NCBI GenBank assembly: GCA_958449715.1
Contig: CAUDIU010000083.1
Span: 1-6,998 of the forward strand
From: an uncultured Clostridium sp.
Lineage (GTDB): Bacteria > Cyanobacteriota > Vampirovibrionia > Gastranaerophilales > Gastranaerophilaceae
Direction: 5' to 3'
Length of the DNA stretch: 6,998 nucleotides
Within the stretch, counting starts at the first letter, position 1, and every line of letters begins with the position of its first letter. A program made the position numbers and the translations under genes. Positions 1 through 5,859 of this stretch are shown here, one piece after another. The notes beneath the pieces were generated by a model, which did no database searches, was not told the DNA's origin, and saw only the letters and a program-made list of their open reading frames with translations.

Positions 1-44
1 CATAAAAAAATTATACCCCAAATATATGATTTCTTAATTATTTA

Positions 45-73
45 TAGACTATTGTAAAAATTTTTTATATAAT
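45..73 (+). promoter_or_regulatory. Candidate sigma70-type promoter for the small gene and pilT
   Basis: A consensus -10 TATAAT lies at 68-73. It is preceded, with an exact 17-base spacer, by TAGACT at 45-50, which matches the -35 consensus TTGACA at four of six positions. Transcription would begin near base 80, about 26 bases before the ATG at 106. A Shine-Dalgarno-like AAGGGAAG at 94-101 sits in that leader. The flanking DNA is very AT-rich, so chance matches are easy, but box quality, spacing and position all agree. Bases 1-44 show no gene or other structure I can support. Confidence 0.6.
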
Positions 74-105
74 AACTCTATAAATGCAAGAATAAGGGAA
101 GTACT

Positions 106-360
106 ATGTTACCTATTATATCAGAAGAGAATGCAGCTGTAGCTTTTAATGAAATCTTTAAAGATATGCCCGCTTGGCGCAAAAAAATGATTCATTACAT
201 TAAAGATGAAAATCCTGAAATAAATACAGCTATAATTGAAGCCGCAAATCAAACTGATTTAGATCCAAAAGCAGTAGCACTAGGTGCATATATGACATAC
301 ACACTTATAGAACTTGCAATGAAAGACAATGATGCATTAATGAATTTCCAGGAAGGATAA
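106..360 (+). CDS. Unrecognised 84-residue protein, upstream partner of pilT
   Basis: I do not recognise this protein. It is 84 residues, acidic, cysteine-free and looks largely helical. It has no signal peptide. The stretch around residues 57-71 (AVALGAYMTYTLIEL) is fairly hydrophobic but short and interrupted by polar residues, so it looks more like a buried or amphipathic helix than a membrane span. Reality is supported by a good promoter, by a Shine-Dalgarno-like AAGGGAAG four bases before the ATG, and by pilT starting five bases after its stop with pilT's ribosome site inside its 3' end. Co-transcription with the retraction ATPase is therefore very likely. A role in pilus retraction or its regulation is only guilt by association. 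The gene lies upstream of pilT, where some bacteria have unrelated housekeeping genes, so the link could be incidental. Confidence 0.75.
   Translation: MLPIISEENAAVAFNEIFKDMPAWRKKMIHYIKDENPEINTAIIEAANQTDLDPKAVALGAYMTYTLIELAMKDNDALMNFQEG
350..357 (+). promoter_or_regulatory. Shine-Dalgarno of pilT, inside the upstream gene
   Basis: AGGAAGGA lies within the last codons of the preceding 84-residue gene and ends eight bases before the pilT ATG at 366. It fixes the pilT start. It also implies that ribosomes finishing the small gene pass over the pilT initiation region, so the two genes are probably translationally as well as transcriptionally linked. Confidence 0.7.
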
Positions 361-365
361 AATTT

Positions 366-1430
366 ATGTTAATTGAAGAACTATTAGAAAAACTTGTTGC
401 TGATGGCGGTTCAGACTTACATATTTCAGCTAACTTACCACCAGCTGCCCGCATTGATGGTAAATTACAAAGATATGATTATCCACCATTAAGTCCTGAT
501 GATGTTGAAACTCTTTTATTCCCAATGTTATCAAATGAACAAAGAAGAACTCTAGAACAAACTTGGGAACTAGACTTTTCATACGGTATTGAAGGCTTAA
601 GCCGTTTCAGGGTAAACTTCTACAAAGATAAAGGTAACTACGCAGCAGCATTCAGAACAATTACATCAGTAGTTCCTTCCTTTGATAAACTTGGATTACC
701 TGAAATTGTAAGAAAAACAGCTGACAAACCAAGAGGTTTAATTTTGGTAACAGGTCCTACTGGTTCAGGTAAATCAACAACACTTGCTGCAATGATTGAC
801 TATATTAATTCAAACAGAGCAGAGCACATCTTAACAATTGAAGACCCTATAGAATTCGTTCATACATCAAAACAAAGTATTATTCACCAACGTGAATTAG
901 GTATGGACACAAGATCATTCGCTAACGCTCTTAAATCAGCACTTCGTGAAGACCCTGATATCATTCTAGTAGGTGAGATGCGTGACCACGAAACAATTGC
1001 CTTAGCGCTAACAGCAGCAGAAACAGGTCACTTGGTATTCGGAACATTGCACACATCTTCAGCAGCTCAAACAATTGACCGTATCATCGACGTATTCCCA
1101 GAAGGGCAACAACAACAAATCCGTGTACAGTTAGCAAACTCTCTTGTTGCGGTATTTTCACAAACTCTTTTACAAAAATTACAACCGGACGGAACTAAAA
1201 AAGGTCGTGTAATGGCTCAAGAAATAATGCTTGTAACTCCAGCTATCGCAAACCTTATTCGAGAAGCTAAAGCTGCGCAAATTTATTCTACAATCCAAAT
1301 GAACCAAGGTTTAGGTATGCAGACTTTAGAAATGGCTCTTGCAAACTTATATAAACAAAAATTAATCACAATTGAAGATGCATTATCAAGATCTTCAAGA
1401 CCTGATGAATTAAAACGTTTAATGCAATAA
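366..1430 (+). CDS. pilT: PilT, type IV pilus retraction ATPase
   Basis: A 354-residue hexameric motor ATPase of the GspE/PilT secretion superfamily. In the family it disassembles the pilus at the inner-membrane base and drives retraction, twitching or DNA uptake. The length is normal for PilT and well short of the extension ATPase PilB. The N-terminal PAS-like domain occupies roughly residues 1-100. The C-terminal ATPase core shows Walker A GPTGSGKST at 130-138 (K136), an Asp box TIEDPIEF at 157-164 (E159, D160), a Walker B region IILVGEMRD at 199-207 (E204), and a His box ending GHLVFGTLHT at 221-230. A C-terminal AIANLIRE at 293-300 corresponds to the PilT-specific AIRNLIRE retraction motif with R changed to A at its third position. 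That motif and the size favour PilT over PilB; the PilU paralogue is possible but less likely. No pilB or pilC is in the window. An intrinsic terminator follows. Confidence 0.95.
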   Translation: MLIEELLEKLVADGGSDLHISANLPPAARIDGKLQRYDYPPLSPDDVETLLFPMLSNEQRRTLEQTWELDFSYGIEGLSRFRVNFYKDKGNYAAAFRTITSVVPSFDKLGLPEIVRKTADKPRGLILVTGPTGSGKSTTLAAMIDYINSNRAEHILTIEDPIEFVHTSKQSIIHQRELGMDTRSFANALKSALREDPDIILVGEMRDHETIALALTAAETGHLVFGTLHTSSAAQTIDRIIDVFPEGQQQQIRVQLANSLVAVFSQTLLQKLQPDGTKKGRVMAQEIMLVTPAIANLIREAKAAQIYSTIQMNQGLGMQTLEMALANLYKQKLITIEDALSRSSRPDELKRLMQ

Positions 1431-1450
1431 TAATAATTTACATTATATTT

Positions 1451-1482
1451 AAAAGACCTCTATATAATAGAGGTCTTTTTTT
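1451..1482 (+). terminator. Intrinsic terminator after pilT
   Basis: A near-ideal hairpin: AAAAGACCTCTAT at 1451-1463 pairs with ATAGAGGTCTTTT at 1467-1479, giving a 13-bp stem around a 3-base loop. The T run of its 3' arm continues to 1482. It starts 20 bases after the pilT stop and should end the small gene-pilT transcript before lysS. The A run on the 5' side could give weak termination in the other direction too. Confidence 0.9.
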
Positions 1483-1484
1483 AT

Positions 1485-1512
1485 TTGTATCGATATATGT
1501 TTGTGTTAATAT
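1485..1512 (+). promoter_or_regulatory. Candidate lysS promoter, extended -10
   Basis: TGTTAATAT at 1504-1512 fits an extended -10 (TG, one base, then TAATAT). TTGTAT at 1485-1490 sits 16 bases before the TAATAT hexamer and could serve as -35. The start site would fall near 1519, about 33 bases before the ATG, with AAGGAAG at 1539-1545 as the ribosome site. An exact TATAAT at 1529-1534 is an alternative -10, but it would place the transcript start in the ribosome site, so I disfavour it. Some promoter is required because a strong terminator lies just upstream. Confidence 0.4.
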
Positions 1513-1551
1513 TTAATTATATGAACTTTATAATAAAAAAGGAAGTATAAA

Positions 1552-3084
1552 ATGGCACAACAAACACATGAACCAAGTTCTACAAAAGAACAAATAAGAC
1601 AAACAAGAATTCAAAAACTTGCAGATTTGGCAGACAAAGGAGTAAATCCATATCCATATTCTTTTGATAAAGATGCGGACGCTGCTTTTTTACAAGACAA
1701 ATACAAAGATTTAGAAGCAGGAGTAGAAACTGAAGATAAATATTCTGTAGCAGGACGTGTTATGGCAATACGTAATACAGGTATGTTTATTGACTTAATG
1801 GACGCTTCTGGAAAAATCCAAATTTTCTCTCACAAAGAAAATTTATCAGAAGATCAAATGAAAATTTTAAAACTTATCGATATTGGTGATATTGTAGGCT
1901 TTACAGGCACAATAAGAAGAACTCCTAGAGGAGAATTATCTATTAAATCAACTTCTTTGAAATTGTTATCAAAAGCTCTATTACCTCTACCAAACAAACA
2001 AATCAGCAAAGAAAAAATGGAAGAATTAACTCATTACCATGGACTTACTGATGTAGAATTAAAATATCGCCAAAGATATGTTGATTTAATCGTAAACGAA
2101 CAAAGTCGTGATACTTTCAGAAAAAGAAGTTTAATTATTCAAAAAATCCGTGAATATCTTGCAAAAGAAGGATACATTGAAGTTGAAACTCCTATTTTAC
2201 AAACAATGGCATCAGGAGCAAATGCTAGACCATTCAATACCCACCATAATGCTTTAGAAATGGATTTAACTTTAAGAATTGCTCTTGAATTATATCTAAA
2301 AAGATTAATTGTTGGTGGTATTTCTGAAAAAGTATTCGAAATCGGTAAATGTTTCAGAAACGAAGGGATTGATACTCGTCATAACCCAGAATTTACAATG
2401 ATTGAATTATATCAAGCATATGCTGACTATAACGACATGATGACTTTAACTGAAAATATGGTCGCATATGTTGCTCAAGAAGTTCTTGGCACAATGAAAA
2501 TTAAATATGGTGAACACGAAATCGACTTAACACCTCCATGGGACAGAAAAACAATGCTAGGTTCAATCAAAGAAGCTACAGGCATTGATTTTATGGAAAT
2601 CTACAGTGCTAAACAAGCAATCGAAACTGCTAGAAGCCTAAATGTTGCAGTAGATGATTCTATGAATTGGGGACAAGTTGTAGAAGCAGTATTTGAAGAA
2701 AAAATCGAACCTTCTTTAATTCAACCTTGCCACATCATTGATTACCCAAGAGAAATTTCACCACTTGCAAAAGTACACAGAGATAACGATCGTTTAACAG
2801 AACGTTTTGAAACAAGAGTTAACGGCTGGGAAATTGCAAATGCATTCTCTGAACTTACTGATCCTATCGATCAAAGAATGAGATTTGAAGCTCAAGCCCA
2901 AGCAAAAGCAGCAGGAGATGAAGAAGCTATGGAAATAGATGAAGACTTCATTAATGCTCTTGAATATGGTATGCCTCCAACAGGCGGTATGGGAATGGGT
3001 ATTGATAGATTAGTAATGTTACTTACTGATTCTCCATCAATAAGAGATGTTATAGCTTTCCCTACAATGAGAGCTAAAGACTAA
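1552..3084 (+). CDS. lysS: Lysyl-tRNA synthetase, class II
   Basis: This cytosolic enzyme charges tRNA(Lys) with lysine using ATP. The 510-residue length is typical of bacterial LysS. A basic, charged N-terminal tail is followed by the OB-fold anticodon-binding domain at about residues 64-140. The class II catalytic core follows: motif 1 around GYIEVETPIL at 207-216 (P214), motif 2 from FEIGKCFRNEG at 262-272 (R269, E271) through HNPEFTMIELY at 277-287, and motif 3 in the glycine-rich GMPPTGGMGMGIDR at 473-486 (R486). NGWEIANAFSEL at 424-435 is the expected active-site strand for lysine and ATP binding. The ATG is supported by AAGGAAG at 1539-1545, six bases upstream. The gene appears monocistronic, framed by terminators on both sides, and looks intact. 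Motif 2 and 3 details favour LysS over AspS or AsnS. Confidence 0.98.
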   Translation: MAQQTHEPSSTKEQIRQTRIQKLADLADKGVNPYPYSFDKDADAAFLQDKYKDLEAGVETEDKYSVAGRVMAIRNTGMFIDLMDASGKIQIFSHKENLSEDQMKILKLIDIGDIVGFTGTIRRTPRGELSIKSTSLKLLSKALLPLPNKQISKEKMEELTHYHGLTDVELKYRQRYVDLIVNEQSRDTFRKRSLIIQKIREYLAKEGYIEVETPILQTMASGANARPFNTHHNALEMDLTLRIALELYLKRLIVGGISEKVFEIGKCFRNEGIDTRHNPEFTMIELYQAYADYNDMMTLTENMVAYVAQEVLGTMKIKYGEHEIDLTPPWDRKTMLGSIKEATGIDFMEIYSAKQAIETARSLNVAVDDSMNWGQVVEAVFEEKIEPSLIQPCHIIDYPREISPLAKVHRDNDRLTERFETRVNGWEIANAFSELTDPIDQRMRFEAQAQAKAAGDEEAMEIDEDFINALEYGMPPTGGMGMGIDRLVMLLTDSPSIRDVIAFPTMRAKD

Positions 3085-3109
3085 TTTAATAAAAAAATAT
3101 ATAAAAAAG

Positions 3110-3138
3110 AAAAGACCGATTGCACATCGGTCTTTTTT
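3110..3138. terminator. Shared bidirectional terminator between lysS and the converging pilin gene
   Basis: AAAAGACCGAT at 3110-3120 pairs perfectly with ATCGGTCTTTT at 3126-3136, an 11-bp stem with a 5-base loop. A T run to 3138 follows on the + strand. On the - strand an AT-rich stretch with runs of T (complement of about 3091-3108) follows the same hairpin. It lies between the lysS stop (3084) and the stop of the converging pilin-like gene (3163), so it probably terminates both transcripts. Confidence 0.88.
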
Positions 3139-3162
3139 ATGAAAGATGAAAGGAGCTGAAAC

Positions 3163-3840
3163 TTAGTAATAGGTTATCTTCCAACCATCATTAATAACTC
3201 TTGCAGTACAAGTCAAACCTGATGCTGCTTTGTTACAATTATATGTATTGTCAAAACCACTAGGAACAATTTCACTATCATTAAGAACAAATGCGAATAT
3301 ATCACGTCCCATTTGATTTGGAGATCCATTTCCGTTAACATCAATCATAAATACAACAGAGTCTTTATCAACATTCACCCCAAATTCAGAACGAACAATA
3401 TCTCTTGGATAAACGTTCATTATAACATTCATGCCATCAACTAAAGTAAACATATATTGATACATTTGAGCTCTTTTTAAATAAACTTTTCCGCTCAAAA
3501 ACTTAGTTGGATATTGCCAACAACCGGTTGCATTTGAACATTCTCTAACAACTTTAAAATATGGTTTGTAATAAGAAAAAGCTAATGCAGATGAATCTTG
3601 GGAATATTCATCTAACCCCCAATAATTAGGAGATGATCGATCTAAAATAACAAACATTGTAACTTGACTAATTGAAGTATAAAACTTTTTCAATGCTGTC
3701 ATATTTTTAGCATCACTAATTTTTGTAACAAGACCAAATATAGTTAAAGAAGCAATAACACCAATAATCGCAAGAGTAAACAATACTTCTGACATCGTCA
3801 GACCAGAACGTTTCTTAAAAAACATACTTCCATAACTCAT
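3163..3840 (-). CDS. Type IV pilin-like protein, divergent copy
   Basis: A 225-residue secreted pilin-like protein with a class III (prepilin) signal. A 13-residue leader ending K-K-R-S-G is followed by LTMSEVLFTLAIIGVIA (residues 14-30), with Glu at mature position +5 (E18). Prepilin peptidase should cut after G13, and the hydrophobic helix then anchors the protein or packs in a filament core. The +1 residue is Leu, not Phe, and the usual +22 Pro is Phe (F35). The C-terminal domain has cysteines C101, C107, C202 and C211, plus DVNGNGSPNQMGRDIFAF at 167-184, a D-x-N-x-N-G loop that resembles calcium-binding loops. It ends with D-G-W-x-I-x-Y. It is paralogous to the gene 124 bases upstream. 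The start is M1, because an in-frame stop lies two codons upstream; AGGAGG is 12 bases upstream, slightly far. M6 is an alternative. It could be a minor pilin, a pseudopilin or a surface protein. Confidence 0.85.
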   Translation of the reverse strand: MSYGSMFFKKRSGLTMSEVLFTLAIIGVIASLTIFGLVTKISDAKNMTALKKFYTSISQVTMFVILDRSSPNYWGLDEYSQDSSALAFSYYKPYFKVVRECSNATGCWQYPTKFLSGKVYLKRAQMYQYMFTLVDGMNVIMNVYPRDIVRSEFGVNVDKDSVVFMIDVNGNGSPNQMGRDIFAFVLNDSEIVPSGFDNTYNCNKAASGLTCTARVINDGWKITYY

Positions 3841-3880
3841 AAGACTTTATCGCCTCCTATCTTTTGATAAAAGACTTATC
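3841..3880 (-). repeat. Short direct repeat and small stem in the pilin leader
   Basis: AAGACTTTATC (3841-3851) and AAGACTTATC (3871-3880) are near-identical direct repeats in the 5' leader of the downstream pilin-like gene. GATAA (3866-3870) and TTATC (3876-3880) could also pair around a 5-base loop. The AGGAGG ribosome site (complement of 3853-3858) lies between the repeats. This may be chance in AT-rich DNA, or a small translational control element. Confidence 0.3.
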
Positions 3881-3889
3881 ATTTTAACA
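3881..3889 (-). promoter_or_regulatory. Candidate extended -10 for the downstream pilin-like gene
   Basis: Read on the - strand this is TGTTAAAAT, an extended -10 (TG, one base, TAAAAT) much like the one proposed before lysS. A start near 3874 would leave a leader of about 34 bases containing the AGGAGG ribosome site. No good -35 is visible at the expected distance. The 124-base gap also lacks a clear terminator after the upstream pilin gene, so readthrough from that gene is an alternative source of transcript. Confidence 0.35.
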
Positions 3890-3964
3890 ATACATATACT
3901 AGATATATACCCAAAACTCGAGGAAATATAACATATTTTATAAAGAAAAATTAAAATTTTAAAA

Positions 3965-4717
3965 TTATTTCAAATATTTTATTGTCCAACCATCTTGAAT
4001 AATTTTAGCTGTACAAGTCCAGCCATTACCACCACTGCGGCAATCACCATCTCCAGTAATACCTAAACCGGCAGGTTGAAGTCCCTTATGAGTAACTATG
4101 AATGCAAAAATATCACGACCTATTTGATTTGGTAACTTATCAGCATTAACATCTACCCAAAAAACTAAACAATCATAATCTACAGTATTTCCCATTCCAA
4201 AATTAGATTGAACTTGATTTGCGGGATAAATATCCATTAAAATATTCACACCGTCAGGTAACGTAAAAGCAAATTGGCACCAACTTGTATTATGAGCAGC
4301 CCAATATACAGTCCCGTTCAAATATTTTGTAGGATAAGCCCAGCATCCTGCACTATTTTGACATTCTCGCATCATATTAAAATGAGGTTTATAATATTTA
4401 TAAATTTGAGTTACAACATCATTATTATTATCTACCATTCCCCAATATTCAGGACCTTCATTGTCTGCTATAACTAAATTTGTAGCTTGTTGTAAAACAG
4501 AATATGTCTTTTTTAAAGAAGACATATTTTTTTGGTCAGAAATTTTTTGATTTAAAGAAGGCATTGTCATTGATGCGACAACACCAATTATGCCGATTGT
4601 AATTAACACCTCGGCAAGAGTAAAACCTCTATGAATAATCTCACCTTCATTATGCACATTTTTATTATACATTTTTTTCAAGATAATGCAATATAGACTT
4701 TTTTTAACTTTTATCAT
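3965..4717 (-). CDS. Type IV pilin-like protein, canonical copy
   Basis: Pilin-like protein with a textbook class III signal: GFTLAEVLITIGIIGVV at residues 31-47. Cleavage is expected after G31, with Phe at +1, Glu at +5 (E36) and Pro at +22 (P53). The C-terminal domain has cysteines C119, C125, C147, C183, C226 and C235, a DVNADKLPNQIGRDIFAF block at 189-206, and a D-G-W-x-I-x-Y-like end. It is clearly paralogous to the next gene. The start is uncertain. The ATG at 4717 gives 250 residues and a long 31-residue leader, but lies only 14 bases from the divergent bioF ATG, and no ribosome site is visible. M16 (ATG at 4672) gives 235 residues and a more usual 16-residue leader, also without a clear Shine-Dalgarno. 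I favour M16 biologically but list the longest frame. The role could be major or minor pilin, or another prepilin-peptidase-processed surface protein. Confidence 0.85.
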   Translation of the reverse strand: MIKVKKSLYCIILKKMYNKNVHNEGEIIHRGFTLAEVLITIGIIGVVASMTMPSLNQKISDQKNMSSLKKTYSVLQQATNLVIADNEGPEYWGMVDNNNDVVTQIYKYYKPHFNMMRECQNSAGCWAYPTKYLNGTVYWAAHNTSWCQFAFTLPDGVNILMDIYPANQVQSNFGMGNTVDYDCLVFWVDVNADKLPNQIGRDIFAFIVTHKGLQPAGLGITGDGDCRSGGNGWTCTAKIIQDGWTIKYLK

Positions 4718-4731
4718 AAATTTAAAGAGTT
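4673..4731. promoter_or_regulatory. Divergent control region between pilin-like gene and bioF
   Basis: If the pilin-like gene starts at 4672, these 59 bases must carry promoters for both directions. On the + strand TATCAT at 4712-4717 is a five-of-six -10 match, but it would leave only a very short bioF leader and has no good -35. On the - strand TATATT (complement of 4690-4695) is a possible -10 for the pilin gene. AAAGAG at 4724-4729 is a weak bioF ribosome site. I see no palindrome resembling the BirA operator (TTGTTAAC-type half-sites). Confidence 0.35.
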
Positions 4732-5859
4732 ATGTTAGAAAATTATTATTCACTATTAGAAAACTTAAAAACGAATTCTCACTATAGGGACATAAAAGAT
4801 TTTGAAGGGAAAGATGAAAAATATATCTATTTCAAGGGTAAAAAACTTTTAAACTTATCTTCGAACAACTACCTCAATTTTGCGGATAACAAAGAAATTA
4901 CAAAAGAATTTTTAGAATTTGCAGGTTCTCAATATTCTTTTGGGAGCGCATCAGCAAGATTACTCACAGGAACTTTACCTGTATACAAAGAATTAGAAAA
5001 TTTAATTTCAACATTATTCAAAAAAGAAAAAACTCTTTTATTTAATAGCGGATACCACGCAAATGTTGGAATTAACAGCTCAATTGCAGGCAAAAAAGAT
5101 GCAATTTTTTCGGACAAACTCAATCATGCCAGCATAATTGACGGTATGCGTTTATCTGAAGGGAAATTTTTCAGATACCCGCATAACAATATGGAAGCTC
5201 TTGAAAAATTACTAATCAGAGAAAGAAAAAATTATGAAAATGCGATTATTGTATCTGAAAGCGTATTTTCAATGGATGGCGATATCGCAGATTTACTAAA
5301 ATTAGTAGAATTAAAAGAAAAATACAATTGTATATTAATTTTAGATGAAGCTCACGCATTCGGTGTTTTTGGAAAAAAAGGACTTGGAGTTACAGAAACT
5401 CTAGGAATAACAGATAAAGTAGATTTAATAATCGGAACATTCGGAAAAGCTATAGGCTCAATGGGGGCTTTTGCAACAGGAAGTAGCACTTTAATTGAAT
5501 ATTTAATAAATAAAGCAAGATCATTTATCTTTTCTACAGCACTACCCCCCATAAATATTGCTTTTTCTAAATGGATTATTGAAAATAAACTTCCAAATAC
5601 TTATGAAAAACGAATGAATATGCTCCAAATAGGTAAAAAAGCAGGAAGCGAAAGTCATATTATTCCTGTAATAATAGGTGGAAACAAAGAAACAGTAGAT
5701 ACTTGTGAAATTTTATACCAAAACGGATATTTCACTCTACCTATAAGACCGCCTACCGTACCTGAAGGCACTTCAAGATTAAGACTTTCACTAACAACAG
5801 ATATTAACGAAAAGGAATTATTCGATGCAATCTCACTGGCTAAACAAGCAAAACAATAA
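4732..5859 (+). CDS. bioF: 8-amino-7-oxononanoate (KAPA) synthase, BioF
   Basis: PLP-dependent fold-type I enzyme of the alpha-oxoamine synthase family. BioF condenses pimeloyl-ACP (or pimeloyl-CoA) with L-alanine, releasing CO2, to form KAPA, the first dedicated ring-assembly step of biotin synthesis in the cytosol. Visible family features are the N-terminal LSSNNYLNF at 42-50, GSASARLLTG at 71-80, the aromatic cofactor-stacking region NSGYHAN at 105-111 (H109), LNHAS at 130-134 (H132), ESVFSMDGD at 176-184, DEAHAFG at 205-211 (D205, H208), the Schiff-base lysine K239 in GTFGKAIGSMG, and RPPTVPEGTSRLRLSLT at 339-355. The 375 residues are slightly short: the segment between LPP (271-273) and IIPVIIG (310-316) looks about 13 residues shorter than I recall for E. 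coli BioF. Glycine C-acetyltransferase or 5-aminolevulinate synthase share the fold, but the adjoining bioG and bioC settle the assignment. Confidence 0.95.
   Translation: MLENYYSLLENLKTNSHYRDIKDFEGKDEKYIYFKGKKLLNLSSNNYLNFADNKEITKEFLEFAGSQYSFGSASARLLTGTLPVYKELENLISTLFKKEKTLLFNSGYHANVGINSSIAGKKDAIFSDKLNHASIIDGMRLSEGKFFRYPHNNMEALEKLLIRERKNYENAIIVSESVFSMDGDIADLLKLVELKEKYNCILILDEAHAFGVFGKKGLGVTETLGITDKVDLIIGTFGKAIGSMGAFATGSSTLIEYLINKARSFIFSTALPPINIAFSKWIIENKLPNTYEKRMNMLQIGKKAGSESHIIPVIIGGNKETVDTCEILYQNGYFTLPIRPPTVPEGTSRLRLSLTTDINEKELFDAISLAKQAKQ
5811..5817 (+). promoter_or_regulatory. Shine-Dalgarno of bioG, inside bioF
   Basis: AAAGGAA lies in the final bioF codons, seven bases before the bioG ATG at 5825. 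It supports initiation there even though this makes bioG overlap bioF by 35 bases. No alternative ATG, GTG or TTG occurs in that frame before the conserved region begins. Confidence 0.65.

Noticed and set aside
1529..1534. Exact TATAAT just before lysS as the main -10
   Set aside because: It would start the transcript at the ribosome site, leaving about 11 bases of leader, and it has no matching -35. The extended -10 further upstream fits better.
1483..1551. T-box, riboswitch or L-box-like leader before lysS
   Set aside because: Only 69 bases separate the preceding terminator from the lysS ATG, too short for a T-box or lysine riboswitch, and no conserved core is visible.
3941..3975. AT palindrome after the canonical pilin gene as an intrinsic terminator
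   Set aside because: TTAAAATTTTAA is self-complementary but consists only of A and T, with no stable GC stem. I do not call it a terminator.
4274..4477. 67-codon + strand open frame
   Set aside because: It lies wholly antisense within the canonical pilin-like gene, whose motifs and paralogy are clear. It has no recognisable motif, ribosome site or neighbour support.
4673..4731. Possible biotin-responsive operator upstream of bioF
   Set aside because: I looked for BirA-type inverted half-sites (TTGTTAAC with a spaced GGTTTACA-like arm) and saw none. AT-rich runs alone are not evidence of an operator.
4929..5123. 64-codon - strand open frame
   Set aside because: It is antisense inside bioF, whose family motifs run through this whole interval. 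It is a by-product of AT-rich codon use.
5352..5552. 66-codon - strand open frame
   Set aside because: It is antisense to the BioF active-site region (DEAHAFG to the PLP lysine), and the + strand coding signal is unambiguous.
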